Source: CAYNTG01 sp964400105 (GTDB lineage: Bacteria; UBP14; UBA6098). Taken from it: 14,323 bases of DNA. The notes below the pieces were generated by a model. It worked only from the letters and a program-made list of their open reading frames with translations. It searched no databases and had not been told where the DNA came from. Location of the stretch: contig CAYNTG010000061.1 of assembly GCA_964400105.1 (NCBI GenBank), positions 1 through 14,323 on the forward strand. The letters run 5' to 3'. Position numbers and translations under genes: made by a program. Of this stretch, positions 1 through 7,266 are shown in pieces (the stretch's first letter is position 1; every line of letters starts with the position of its first letter).

Positions 1-30
1 GCTTCATTTAAGCTCGGTCGCCGGGTCGGC

Positions 31-59
31 CTCATCGGTCGGTATTGCCGACCGATGAG
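31..59. repeat. Perfect 12-bp inverted repeat (hairpin)
   Basis: CTCATCGGTCGG at 31-42 is exactly complementary to 48-59, with a five-base loop TATTG. It lies downstream of the PLDc_N-like gene, which ends at 103. There is no T-run after it on either strand, so it is not a canonical intrinsic terminator. It could be a transcript-end stabilising hairpin or part of a dispersed intergenic repeat. The adjoining GAGCGGAGTCGAAAGG resembles short intergenic repeats I recall from several phyla, but that is memory only. Confidence 0.6.
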
Positions 60-96
60 CGGAGTCGAAAGGTTGGCGGGGATAAAACAAGACCGG

Positions 97-108
97 GTAT
101 AATTATAC
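97..108. repeat. 12-base perfect palindrome at a stop codon
   Basis: GTATAATTATAC is its own reverse complement and includes the TAA stop of the minus-strand PLDc_N-like gene at 103-105. It could be chance in AT-rich DNA or a small protein-binding site. No function can be assigned. Confidence 0.3.
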
Positions 109-417
109 GGAATCGGCGTTCTTCATCGGTCTCGGCGCAAGCCCGGGGCTTTCGGAATCGGGATATTTTATCACAAAGTAATAGATCAACGAACCGAGTG
201 GCACGACGAGCGACACCAATATCCATATCGCCTGTTCGCCGCCGCTCGTGAAACGCTTGCGCGCGCAGTCGATAATCATTAGAACCTTGAGAACTAAAAA
301 TGCTATCGCCAAGATATTGCAGAAGGCGATAAGCATGAAATAGAAGATAAATCCTATGCCGCAGAAGCCTGCAGCAAAGGCATCCGACGTGTTTCCACTT
401 AGAAATAACGGTGTCAT
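103..417 (-). CDS. PLDc_N-like small membrane protein
   Basis: This encodes a 104-residue protein with two hydrophobic segments, roughly residues 17-50 and 63-85. The first ends in a short cytosolic-looking stretch (IDCARKRF); the second carries a W-ILVSLVVPLGSLIYYFV core. That pattern matches the PLDc_N family, the membrane part found before cardiolipin synthase-type phospholipase D domains. Here it stands alone, with no HKD catalytic motif, so no enzyme activity is implied. The ATG is preceded by GGAGGT five bases upstream. It is the last gene of a colinear set with the DUF2752-like and Yip1-like genes (20 bases after the former). Its function is unknown; a small envelope or accessory membrane role is inferred from context. 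Confidence 0.75.
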   Translation of the reverse strand: MTPLFLSGNTSDAFAAGFCGIGFIFYFMLIAFCNILAIAFLVLKVLMIIDCARKRFTSGGEQAIWILVSLVVPLGSLIYYFVIKYPDSESPGLAPRPMKNADSV

Positions 418-437
418 GTTACACCTCCATAAAATAT

Positions 438-851
438 TTACGGTCGCACAAATATCTCATATAACCAGTTTGCTCCGATAGCCGCGACGAGTCCCCATCG
501 CAGGATCGCTTTTTTCCCCTTCGTCGTGGACCACCTTTTCAAAGGACGGCCCGCGAAATATGCCGCCGAAGCCGCGACTCCCCAAACCGCCAAAACGAAC
601 CCTCCGATCACCAAAAGCGGATTGGCCGCTATCGCATCGAGAAGCCTTCCCCCGGAAAGCGCGACCAGAGCGGTCGCAGCGCCGCACGCCGGACATCGCA
701 CTCCAAACAACACCACTGAAGGGCAAAATAGCAACTTCTCCGGCAAATATGGCATCGCATATCGCGTTCCAACAACGAGAATAGCGCCGATAGCAGCCCA
801 AACAGCGTGGATGGGATCGACGTAATCCTTAGAGGCTGCCACTCGCTGCAC
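438..851 (-). CDS. DUF2752-like membrane protein
   Basis: A 137-residue protein with three or so membrane segments (about 14-30, 75-99 and 116-132). The signature is a cysteine cluster: C43, then C53-P-A-C56 followed by GAATAL, a G-rich turn, and N77-P-L-L. This is the hallmark of DUF2752 proteins (CP-CG-TRA then NPL). The family has no settled function. The start is GTG at 851, one base after the TGA of the upstream Yip1-like gene, so translation is probably coupled; no clear Shine-Dalgarno is visible, and a second GTG at residue 4 is an alternative start. The spaced cysteines suggest metal binding or a disulfide, but this is inference. Confidence 0.8.
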   Translation of the reverse strand: MQRVAASKDYVDPIHAVWAAIGAILVVGTRYAMPYLPEKLLFCPSVVLFGVRCPACGAATALVALSGGRLLDAIAANPLLVIGGFVLAVWGVAASAAYFAGRPLKRWSTTKGKKAILRWGLVAAIGANWLYEIFVRP

Positions 852-852
852 T

Positions 853-1641
853 TCAGAAAGCCGCCAGAAGCGCTCCGCCGAATAAAACCGCGACGACTAC
901 GATGAGAACACAGCATAAGATCATCGGCAGAAGCACCGCCAAAACCGCTATCTTGTTCTCGATGTTATGCGCCTCGCGAAGGCCTTTGATGCACAGGACA
1001 ATTTCCCATATCGAAGCGGCAATTCCTCCGATAATCGGAAGAAGATTGGCGAGTTGGACTGTTTTCGAATAAGCCACGACGCGGAATGTCGTCTCGAAAT
1101 CCTCCTCTGCGCCGCCAAGTATTATAAGCATGAGATGATATATCCCGGCCTGCACAAAGCTTTGCATCGTAACTATAATCGGAACAATGACAATCCCTAA
1201 CACGGCGCCCATCATCCCGAAAGCCATCTGGCCGGTGATCTCCGAGGCTTGTTGCGCCATCCCAAACATCGCCAGCGGCGCGATACTGAGTGACTGTATC
1301 AGCAAACCCCAAAGCTGCCCGACGATACCTCCGATCCCACCGATGATGATCGCATAGAGAAGAGGCCTCCCAAAATCGCCGGACTTCCTCATGTCCCTAT
1401 AAAAATCGGACGGCGAAACGATCACCTGTTTGACATTTTCGAGAAGGGCGTTGAAGAACCCAAGTTCCTTCATCCTCTCCCACGGCGCACCTTCGCCGGT
1501 GGAACCGGACACAGCGGTGACGTGCTCGAACTTCGGCGCATTCTTGGAATCGACCTGATCATCAGGCGAAACGCTCGCGCCGCAGTTAGTGCATTTATTG
1601 TCCTGAATCTCGCCGCCGCAATATGGGCATCGCTTTTCCAT
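853..1641 (-). CDS. Zinc-ribbon plus Yip1-like membrane protein
   Basis: A 262-residue protein. Residues 5-20 form a short zinc ribbon (CPYC then CTNC, four cysteines). A linker rich in G, S and acidic residues runs to about 55. Then come about five hydrophobic segments (about 93-125, 137-158, 164-176, 197-217 and 230-262) in the layout of Yip1/YIF1-type proteins, with an IIVTMQSFVQAGIYHL-like middle and a YSKTVQLANLLPIIGGI motif near the end. Bacterial members are often annotated Yip1 domain or YIP1 family and have no known reaction. A longer reading frame exists upstream (to 1671), but AAAGGAGG lies seven bases before the ATG at 1641, which decides the start. It follows the PorE-like gene by 42 bases and could share its transcript. 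Confidence 0.8.
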   Translation of the reverse strand: MEKRCPYCGGEIQDNKCTNCGASVSPDDQVDSKNAPKFEHVTAVSGSTGEGAPWERMKELGFFNALLENVKQVIVSPSDFYRDMRKSGDFGRPLLYAIIIGGIGGIVGQLWGLLIQSLSIAPLAMFGMAQQASEITGQMAFGMMGAVLGIVIVPIIVTMQSFVQAGIYHLMLIILGGAEEDFETTFRVVAYSKTVQLANLLPIIGGIAASIWEIVLCIKGLREAHNIENKIAVLAVLLPMILCCVLIVVVAVLFGGALLAAF

Positions 1642-1648
1642 AGTCGAT

Positions 1649-1656
1649 CCTCCTTT
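1649..1656 (-). promoter_or_regulatory. Shine-Dalgarno deciding the Yip1-like start
   Basis: On the minus strand the sequence reads AAAGGAGG, seven bases before the ATG at 1641-1639. It rules against the in-frame upstream ATG at 1671, whose extra ten residues would contain this ribosome site. Confidence 0.8.
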
Positions 1657-1683
1657 GTAAAATAAATTCATTCAAAAATAGTA

Positions 1684-3474
1684 TTATAGATCGAGCACCT
1701 CGAAAACAACCCGACGATTCTCCTGCCGACCGGCTTCCGTCGAGTTATCGGATATCGTTATCGATTCGCCATAGCCAACAACCTTCAGCCGCTCCGCATC
1801 GATGCCGTTTTCGATAAGCCATGTCGCGACGGATTGTGCCCTTTCCGCCGAAAGGCTTTTGTTATATCCTGCCGTGCCGATGCTGTCGGTGTGTCCTGCA
1901 ATTTCCACTATAATATTCTGCTCGTCTTCGAGGATTTTCTTGACCCGATTAAGCTCGCCGTTAGATTCAGGGCGAAGTGTCGCCCTGTCGAAATCGAAGA
2001 AAATATTATTCAAAACGGTCTGCGCACCCCTTTTGATCGGCGATATAAATATATCCCGATGGATTTCGCTGTATGCCTCCGCCTCTTTTAGATCGAGGTG
2101 TGCGCTCGAAGGAAGATAATTCGGCTTCTCGGCGACATAACCATAGACCTCGCCAACCGGAAGCACGATCATATACTCGCCGGTGAGGTCGTTGCTCCGA
2201 ACGCTGCCTATATTGTCGCCGGTCGCGAGTTTCTCCCATGAAATCCTCGCGCCAACAGGTGTAGAATCCGGTTCCATCACGCGTCCGGAAACCGTCACCA
2301 CCGCGCCCGGCCTTGCGATCTCTGGAAGCTCGATAGTCCAAATATCGCTCATGCCATAACCGCCCTTCGCGCTCGACACGAAATAAGCCACATCCCCCTG
2401 CGCCGGTATCGTGTAATATGCATCCCATCCGGGCGTGTTGACCTGTTTGCCGAGATTGGTCGGTTTCGACCACTTCTTCCATGAATCGTCGAGGCGCTCC
2501 GACTTGAACATATCCTGACTTCCGAGACCGATCCGTCCATCGGACGAGAAATAGAGTGTTTTGCCATCGGGAGCCAGAAACGGCGTTCCGTCGGTGCCTC
2601 GCGTGTTGATATTCTGTCCGAGGTTCATCGGCGCGCTCCAACTGCCGTCCGGGTTGGCCCTCGAAATATAGATATCGAGGTCGCCGTAGCTGTCTTCTCG
2701 CTCCAAAGCGAGAAGCAGCACCTTGCCGCCAGCGGCCAGAAATGCGCTGGTAAGGCGATTTTTATTGTAATAATCGGCAATATCCATCTCCTCGGGATCG
2801 CGCCACATCCCGCCGCCGAGGTGCGCGATGCTGTATCCGTTGCTTTTCGTGCCATCGATATTGTAGGCTCCCGCGAGAAGCGCCGAGGTGCCTCCGGGTG
2901 AGATCGAAAGGATACCGTCGTGCCATTTCGTATTGAGCGGCTTGCCGATATTCGCGGCCTCGCTCCATCGCCCGTCTTCGCCCTTAATGGAGTAATAAAT
3001 ATCCTGCTTTCCCTCGCCATCCAGGTCGCCATCGACGATAAAGTAGAGCGTTTTGCCATCGGGGGAAATAACCGGAGCAAGCTCCTCGCTTGGACTGTTG
3101 ACCTTCGGCCCGAGGTTCGATACGACCACGCCGGGGTCCTCCGGCGCGGTAACGATTTCGAGGATTTCCATAATAAGCTTCCTCGGACGCTCCTGAGAAA
3201 CTTCCTTCAGAACCGCTCGAAGCTCCATTTCCGCCGAATCCCAATCCTTTAGCCCGATATAGGCAGTGGCCATCTCCCTGCGGATGCGTGCTTCGTCGCG
3301 TTTTTCGAGACCCGGTTTAACGAGGATCGCCTCGAATATCTCCACCGCATCCCGATAACGCCCATTCTCGACGGCCTGTTTTCCCTTGAGAAAGGACATA
3401 GGGATTTTTCCAAAAGCGCTTATCTGGAGCGAAAGCAAAACCGTAAAGATTATTAGATGTCGTGCAATCTTCAT
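1684..3474 (-). CDS. PorE-like TPR-PD40-CRD-OmpA envelope protein
   Basis: This encodes a 596-residue exported protein. Residues 1-22 are a signal peptide, with no cysteine lipobox. About 28-106 are TPR-like helices. About 117-385 form a beta-propeller of PD40/WD40-like repeats, with SPDGKTLYF at 137-145, APDGKTLYFSSDG at 301-313, and repeated N-G-P-NT elements. About 391-470 is a carboxypeptidase-regulatory-like beta domain (VSGRV, then DLTGEYMIVLPVG). About 487-596 is an OmpA C-terminal domain (NNIFFDFD, AGHTD with D530, LSAERA with R545, GYGE, GRQENRRV). D530 and R545 sit where diaminopimelate-binding residues occur in OmpA-like domains, so peptidoglycan binding is expected. The order TPR, propeller, CRD, OmpA is that of PorE, which links the type IX secretion outer-membrane machinery to the cell wall; PorE itself is a lipoprotein. 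The start ATG has a weak GAGG seven bases upstream. Confidence 0.85.
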   Translation of the reverse strand: MKIARHLIIFTVLLSLQISAFGKIPMSFLKGKQAVENGRYRDAVEIFEAILVKPGLEKRDEARIRREMATAYIGLKDWDSAEMELRAVLKEVSQERPRKLIMEILEIVTAPEDPGVVVSNLGPKVNSPSEELAPVISPDGKTLYFIVDGDLDGEGKQDIYYSIKGEDGRWSEAANIGKPLNTKWHDGILSISPGGTSALLAGAYNIDGTKSNGYSIAHLGGGMWRDPEEMDIADYYNKNRLTSAFLAAGGKVLLLALEREDSYGDLDIYISRANPDGSWSAPMNLGQNINTRGTDGTPFLAPDGKTLYFSSDGRIGLGSQDMFKSERLDDSWKKWSKPTNLGKQVNTPGWDAYYTIPAQGDVAYFVSSAKGGYGMSDIWTIELPEIARPGAVVTVSGRVMEPDSTPVGARISWEKLATGDNIGSVRSNDLTGEYMIVLPVGEVYGYVAEKPNYLPSSAHLDLKEAEAYSEIHRDIFISPIKRGAQTVLNNIFFDFDRATLRPESNGELNRVKKILEDEQNIIVEIAGHTDSIGTAGYNKSLSAERAQSVATWLIENGIDAERLKVVGYGESITISDNSTEAGRQENRRVVFEVLDL

Positions 3475-3516
3475 ATCGATGCCTCATCGAGTAGGCAATT
3501 TATATTTTCTTTATAA

Positions 3517-3545
3517 ATACTAAACCTACGTTACGGATTTCGCAA
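3517..3545 (-). promoter_or_regulatory. Candidate sigma-70-type promoter, PorE-like gene
   Basis: On the minus strand, TTGCGA (3545-3540) is separated by 17 bases from TAGTAT (3522-3517). Initiation would fall near 3510, giving a leader of about 36 bases before the ATG at 3474. The terminator at 3571-3599 lies just upstream, which fits a new transcription unit starting here. It is a match by eye only in AT-rich DNA. Confidence 0.4.
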
Positions 3546-3570
3546 GCGTTTTAAGCTATACGACATTATA

Positions 3571-3599
3571 AAAAAATCCGGCTCGAGGCCGGATTTTTT
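3571..3599. terminator. Strong bidirectional intrinsic terminator
   Basis: A 12-bp perfect stem, AAAAAATCCGGC (3571-3582) with its complement at 3588-3599, encloses a five-base loop TCGAG. A T-run follows the GC-rich part of the stem on both strands. It sits 24 bases past the stop of the V4R-like gene and upstream of the PorE-like gene, so on the minus strand it closes the secD-secF-V4R-like unit. Confidence 0.9.
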
Positions 3600-3622
3600 A
3601 TCCATTGATTTTTTTAGTTAAA

Positions 3623-4153
3623 TTACCATTTAACGATATATACACATTCGAAATAATGCATCTTTCTACAACACATCTCATCCTCGTGCTCAATCTCGAC
3701 CGGTTTTCCGTCGTTGTGCATTTCTAAAAATGCGGAAAGAAAACCCATATCGTAAGCGCACGGGCGTGGATTTTTGCTTTCGATGCGCGCATAGTCGTCT
3801 CCGACCTCGGTAACGATATAGCTTCCGGCGCGACCCTTGTGGTGAGCCTGATATATCTCGTCGAGTCTATCGATGGCCTCTTGAATCGAGGAGATATCGG
3901 ATGGGATGTCGATAATGCCGGCAGTTGCCCTTCCAACGAGGTAGAGCGCGGCATCGCCAAGCTCGCCGGAGATATCGCTGAAAATATTCAACCAGCTTTG
4001 CTCGGGATACCACGAATTCGGATCGACATCCGAAAGGCCATATTTCGCAAGAATATCCCTTGCGAGGTCTTTGTTTGTCATGCCCTCGATAATTGCGAGT
4101 ATCGCATTACCCTTCACCTCGGCTGATGAAGACAGCGCTTCATATTCAGGCAT
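3623..4153 (-). CDS. V4R/H-NOX-fold-like small cysteine protein
   Basis: A 176-residue cytoplasmic-looking protein with no signal or membrane segment. The N-terminal half is helical, with KGNAILAIIEGMT, a Y-G-L turn and GELGDAALYLVG. The C-terminal half is beta-like: NPRPC132-YDMGF, then HEDEMC161C162-RKM-H166 and FEC170-VYIVKW. The ending (a CR- motif then C-(V/F)-Y-x-V-x-W) and the NP-P-C-D-G element resemble V4R (4-vinyl reductase-like) and related H-NOX/HNOB-fold ligand-sensing proteins. Cysteines 132, 161, 162 and 170 with H166 could bind a metal or a hydrophobic ligand; this is inference. The ATG has AAGGAGA four to five bases upstream and follows secF by 33 bases, so it is probably cotranscribed with secDF. 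The family call is tentative. Confidence 0.5.
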   Translation of the reverse strand: MPEYEALSSSAEVKGNAILAIIEGMTNKDLARDILAKYGLSDVDPNSWYPEQSWLNIFSDISGELGDAALYLVGRATAGIIDIPSDISSIQEAIDRLDEIYQAHHKGRAGSYIVTEVGDDYARIESKNPRPCAYDMGFLSAFLEMHNDGKPVEIEHEDEMCCRKMHYFECVYIVKW

Positions 4154-4186
4154 AATTTCTCCTTGTATTCAAATTACAAGCACCAA

Positions 4187-5104
4187 TTAGCGCTTGCCGC
4201 CAATTTTCTTCGGTGAGGCCTTTTCCCATGCCACCACTATTGGGCTGACAACATAAACAGAGCTATAGGTTCCAACAACAACTCCGATGAGAAGCGCCAC
4301 GGAAAAATCATGGATAACCCGTCCGCCGAAGAAGAATATCGACAGCAACACAATGAGAACAACCAAACTGGTGATAATCGTTCTTGAGATCGTCTGGTTC
4401 AACGAACGGTTTACGAGGTCATCGAATTTCTCGCGATAGAGAATCCTCGAATTCTCGCGTATCCTGTCCGATATCACGATCGTATCGTTGATAGAATAAC
4501 CCACGATGGTCAGGAGTGCCGCAACCACCGGAAGCGAAATCTCTTTCCCTAATATCGTGAAAATCCCGACGGTAATGATGACGTCGTGGATAAGAGCGAT
4601 AACGGCAGCAACGGCAAAGCGGAAACGGAACCGTATCGTTACGTAAATAAGGATGCCGATCATTGCCAAAAGTGTCGCCCAAAGTGCCTGTTTGCGAAGC
4701 TCGCCGGAAACCTTCGGGCCGACGATCTCCTGTCTGAGAAGATCGATACTGCCCTCGCCGAATTCCGTTTCGAGGCTTTCGAAGACGACCTCGCCAGCGC
4801 CCTTGCCGTCGATCTCCTCCACCTCGGTGGGGATTCTAAAAAGCACGACGTTGCCATCGCCGATCGATTGAATCTCAGCGTCGGTGATTCCGGCATCTTC
4901 GACGATAATGCGAACCTTCGATATATCAACCGGCTGGCCGAAATCGACCTCTAACACCTGACCGCCCTTGAAATCTATATTGTAAAGTGGGCCGCCGTTT
5001 ATTATCAAAGCGATTATCGTCGCAAGGATAAGCGCTCCACTTATCATATAGGCGATTTTCCTTTTCCCAAGGAAATCCCACGATGTATTCTTAAGGAACT
5101 CCAT
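4187..5104 (-). CDS. secF: Protein-export membrane protein SecF
   Basis: A 305-residue SecF of usual length. The first membrane segment is about 16-36, followed by YNIDFKGGQ (41-49), the SecF signature (usually GIDFKGG). A periplasmic domain spans about 50-132. Five more membrane segments follow (about 140-156, 164-184, 190-213, 243-260 and 268-293). Conserved motifs are IVGPKVSGELR (127-137), VGYSINDTIVISDRIREN (201-218, with D207) and NQTISRTIITS (236-246, with R241). D207 and R241 fall where residues of the proton pathway lie in studied SecDF proteins. SecF pairs with SecD to use the proton motive force to finish Sec-dependent translocation. The ATG has GAGGAGA upstream and starts 15 bases after the secD stop. 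Confidence 0.97.
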   Translation of the reverse strand: MEFLKNTSWDFLGKRKIAYMISGALILATIIALIINGGPLYNIDFKGGQVLEVDFGQPVDISKVRIIVEDAGITDAEIQSIGDGNVVLFRIPTEVEEIDGKGAGEVVFESLETEFGEGSIDLLRQEIVGPKVSGELRKQALWATLLAMIGILIYVTIRFRFRFAVAAVIALIHDVIITVGIFTILGKEISLPVVAALLTIVGYSINDTIVISDRIRENSRILYREKFDDLVNRSLNQTISRTIITSLVVLIVLLSIFFFGGRVIHDFSVALLIGVVVGTYSSVYVVSPIVVAWEKASPKKIGGKR

Positions 5105-5119
5105 TATATCTCCTCGCCC

Positions 5120-7138
5120 TTATATTGATAGCTTTTCAACGTGACGCCTCGAAGTGATGAACTCGAAAATGAACCTTGTAACAACGATGGCCGTTATCAT
5201 ACTGATTATGATGCCCATGAAAAGCGTAACAGCGAATCCCTTTACCGGACCGGTTCCAAAGTTATATAGGATCGCGGCGGTTATGAGCGTCGTGATATTG
5301 GCATCCACGATCGTTCGGAACGCGCGCGAATATCCGACATCGATAGCCGTCCTAACGGTTTTCCCGGTCGCCAGCTCTTCTCGAATCCGTTCGAAGATGA
5401 GCACGTTTGCATCGACCGCCATGCCTATCGTCAATATCACACCCGCGATTCCCGGAAGTGTCAATGTCGCCCGGAAAGCGGCCATGCCTGCGATAAGCGC
5501 GATCATATTTAGGATAAGGGCAAAATTCGCGATCACCCCGGCCATTTTATAATACATAACCATGAATATCACGACCAGGATAAATCCCAGAACCGTCGCC
5601 ATAACGCCTTTATTGATCGAGTCTTCCCCGAGCGATGGACCGACAGTGCGCTCGCTTTTTATATTCAGTGGAACGGGCAGCGCGCCGGCACGGAGCACGA
5701 TACTTATCCTCTTCGCCTCGTCCAGCTCGTCGATGCCTGTGATCTGTGCGTCTCCGGTGATCTTTCCACGGATACTCGGTGCGGAATAGACCTTCGAGTT
5801 GAGCACGATGGCGAGTCGCCTTCCGATATTCGCTCCGGTAATCTGAGCGAATATCCGGCTCCCCTTTGCGTCGAAACCGAGATTCACGACCGGTTTTCCA
5901 GCCGAACGCGGATCGGTTCCGCTGCCAAAACCGAAGCTGGCTTTCTCTATGCGATCCCCGGTGATCTCAACCTTGTCGTTAAGTAGATAGATCGGTGTAT
6001 ATTTATATTGGACACCGCGTAAATCCTCATCCTTCGCGCCCCATACAAGCTCGCACCCGCGCGGAAGTGCGTCTATTACATCCGGCAACTCGACGATCCG
6101 CTTGACAATTTTATACTCGCTTCGCGGAACCATTATCACGCCGCCTATGGCCTCGACAAGACCGCTAAAAGGCCTGCTGACATCTTCGCCCTCTTCGTCG
6201 AAAGGGGTCTCGCCCGGTGTAGCAAGAGCGCTGTCATCTCCGAAAAGATCCGCCGTAGCGACCTTCTCTTCCTTCGGCTCCGCCTCCTTCGCGACCTCAT
6301 CGGATGATTCCTTATCGGCCATCAATTCGTCCATCGAGACCTTTTCTTCTGCCTTCTCCTCCGCAATCTCCGTGGTCGATTCGGTAACATCGGCCTCTTC
6401 GGTAACAGGAATCGATTCCTCGATATCCCCTGTGGCAGGCATGTCTGCGCGATAGACAGAAGCGAGCAAGCCCGGATTTTCGCGAAGAACGGCATCGACC
6501 CGTTCGATGAACTGAGTGATATCCTTTTCCCTGCGCATAAGCTGGAATTCCAGGATCGCCGTCTCCTTGATAAGCGACCTTGCGCGAGCCGCATCCTGGA
6601 CGCCCGGAAGCTCGACCACGATTCTATCGCCGCCGGATTTCTGGATAATAGGTTCGGACACGCCGAATTGATCGATCCTGCTTCGCACAACCTCGAGAGC
6701 GCCGTCGATGGCCTTGTTGCGCGCATCTGCGATTGCCTTGAGCACCTCGGAATCGCTTCCGCCGAGATTCGGGAAATATTCTGCAAGCTCGAGCTGGTTT
6801 CTGCGGAAAACGATCGGCAGGACCTCGATAAAATCCTTGTTCTGTTTATCGGAGAGCTTCTCGGTTTCCCGGAGCGACGCGACAAACTGACCGTCGCGTT
6901 TTGTGGCCTTATTGGATAAAAGGCTCACCATATCCGGCTCCATCAGAAGGTGCATTCCGCCCTGAAGGTCGAGTCCGAGTTTGATAGATTTATCCGAGAG
7001 ATTTTCCTCGATGTCTGGCCGCTCCATTTTTTCGCTTTCGGACATCAGGCCGAGCCTGAAAGTTGGATAGAGAAAATAAAGCGATAATATCACGAGTAAG
7101 ATCGTGACAATCATCCTCCATACCTGTGCGCCACGCAT
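5120..7138 (-). CDS. secD: Protein-export membrane protein SecD
   Basis: A 672-residue SecD. Membrane segment 1 is about 8-28. GLDLQGGMHLLME (55-67) is the hallmark of the P1 base. VVRSRIDQFGVSEP (150-163) and RIVVELPGV (172-180) mark the P1 region. About 230-320 is a low-complexity, Glu/Ser/Thr-rich insert. The second P1 part is about 330-500, ending in ERTVGPSLGEDSI (496-508). Five membrane segments follow, with GMAVDANVLIFERIREE (572-588, D576) and TIVDANITTLIT (609-620). Plain SecD proteins are nearer 500-620 residues, so the insert accounts for the extra length. It joins SecF and SecYEG to drive late steps of protein export. AAGGAGG lies five bases before the ATG, and a near-perfect promoter lies 70-100 bases upstream. 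Confidence 0.97.
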   Translation of the reverse strand: MRGAQVWRMIVTILLVILSLYFLYPTFRLGLMSESEKMERPDIEENLSDKSIKLGLDLQGGMHLLMEPDMVSLLSNKATKRDGQFVASLRETEKLSDKQNKDFIEVLPIVFRRNQLELAEYFPNLGGSDSEVLKAIADARNKAIDGALEVVRSRIDQFGVSEPIIQKSGGDRIVVELPGVQDAARARSLIKETAILEFQLMRREKDITQFIERVDAVLRENPGLLASVYRADMPATGDIEESIPVTEEADVTESTTEIAEEKAEEKVSMDELMADKESSDEVAKEAEPKEEKVATADLFGDDSALATPGETPFDEEGEDVSRPFSGLVEAIGGVIMVPRSEYKIVKRIVELPDVIDALPRGCELVWGAKDEDLRGVQYKYTPIYLLNDKVEITGDRIEKASFGFGSGTDPRSAGKPVVNLGFDAKGSRIFAQITGANIGRRLAIVLNSKVYSAPSIRGKITGDAQITGIDELDEAKRISIVLRAGALPVPLNIKSERTVGPSLGEDSINKGVMATVLGFILVVIFMVMYYKMAGVIANFALILNMIALIAGMAAFRATLTLPGIAGVILTIGMAVDANVLIFERIREELATGKTVRTAIDVGYSRAFRTIVDANITTLITAAILYNFGTGPVKGFAVTLFMGIIISMITAIVVTRFIFEFITSRRHVEKLSI

Positions 7139-7213
7139 CTATGCCTCCTTAAATATATATTTATTATCGGTTAATCGATAGGTGGATTGCCACCCTCGAT
7201 ATAAGAATTCACG

Positions 7214-7242
7214 ATTATAAGCTAAACAACCCCGTATGTCAA
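7214..7242 (-). promoter_or_regulatory. Perfect consensus sigma-70-type promoter for secDF
   Basis: On the minus strand, TTGACA (7242-7237) and TATAAT (7219-7214) are separated by exactly 17 bases. Transcription should start near 7207, leaving a leader of about 69 bases before secD at 7138. A 6-bp inverted repeat, AACCCC (7228-7233) with GGGGTT (7252-7257), brackets the -35 element and might be a weak operator or hairpin. The promoter lies in the 128-base gap after the 935-residue gene, which has no clear intrinsic terminator of its own. Confidence 0.8.
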
Positions 7243-7266
7243 AGGAAAATTGGGGTTTTGGGTTTA

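Noticed and set aside
853..1671. ATG at 1671 as the start of the Yip1-like gene
   Set aside because: The strong AAAGGAGG lies inside the extra ten codons and is correctly placed for the ATG at 1641.
2006..2641. 211-residue minus-strand open frame inside the PorE-like gene
   Set aside because: It is another frame of a gene with clear PD40, CRD and OmpA domains; its translation is Arg-rich and shows no domain.
6322..6885. 187-residue frame within secD
   Set aside because: It is a Ser/Arg-rich shadow of the secD coding sequence with no family features.
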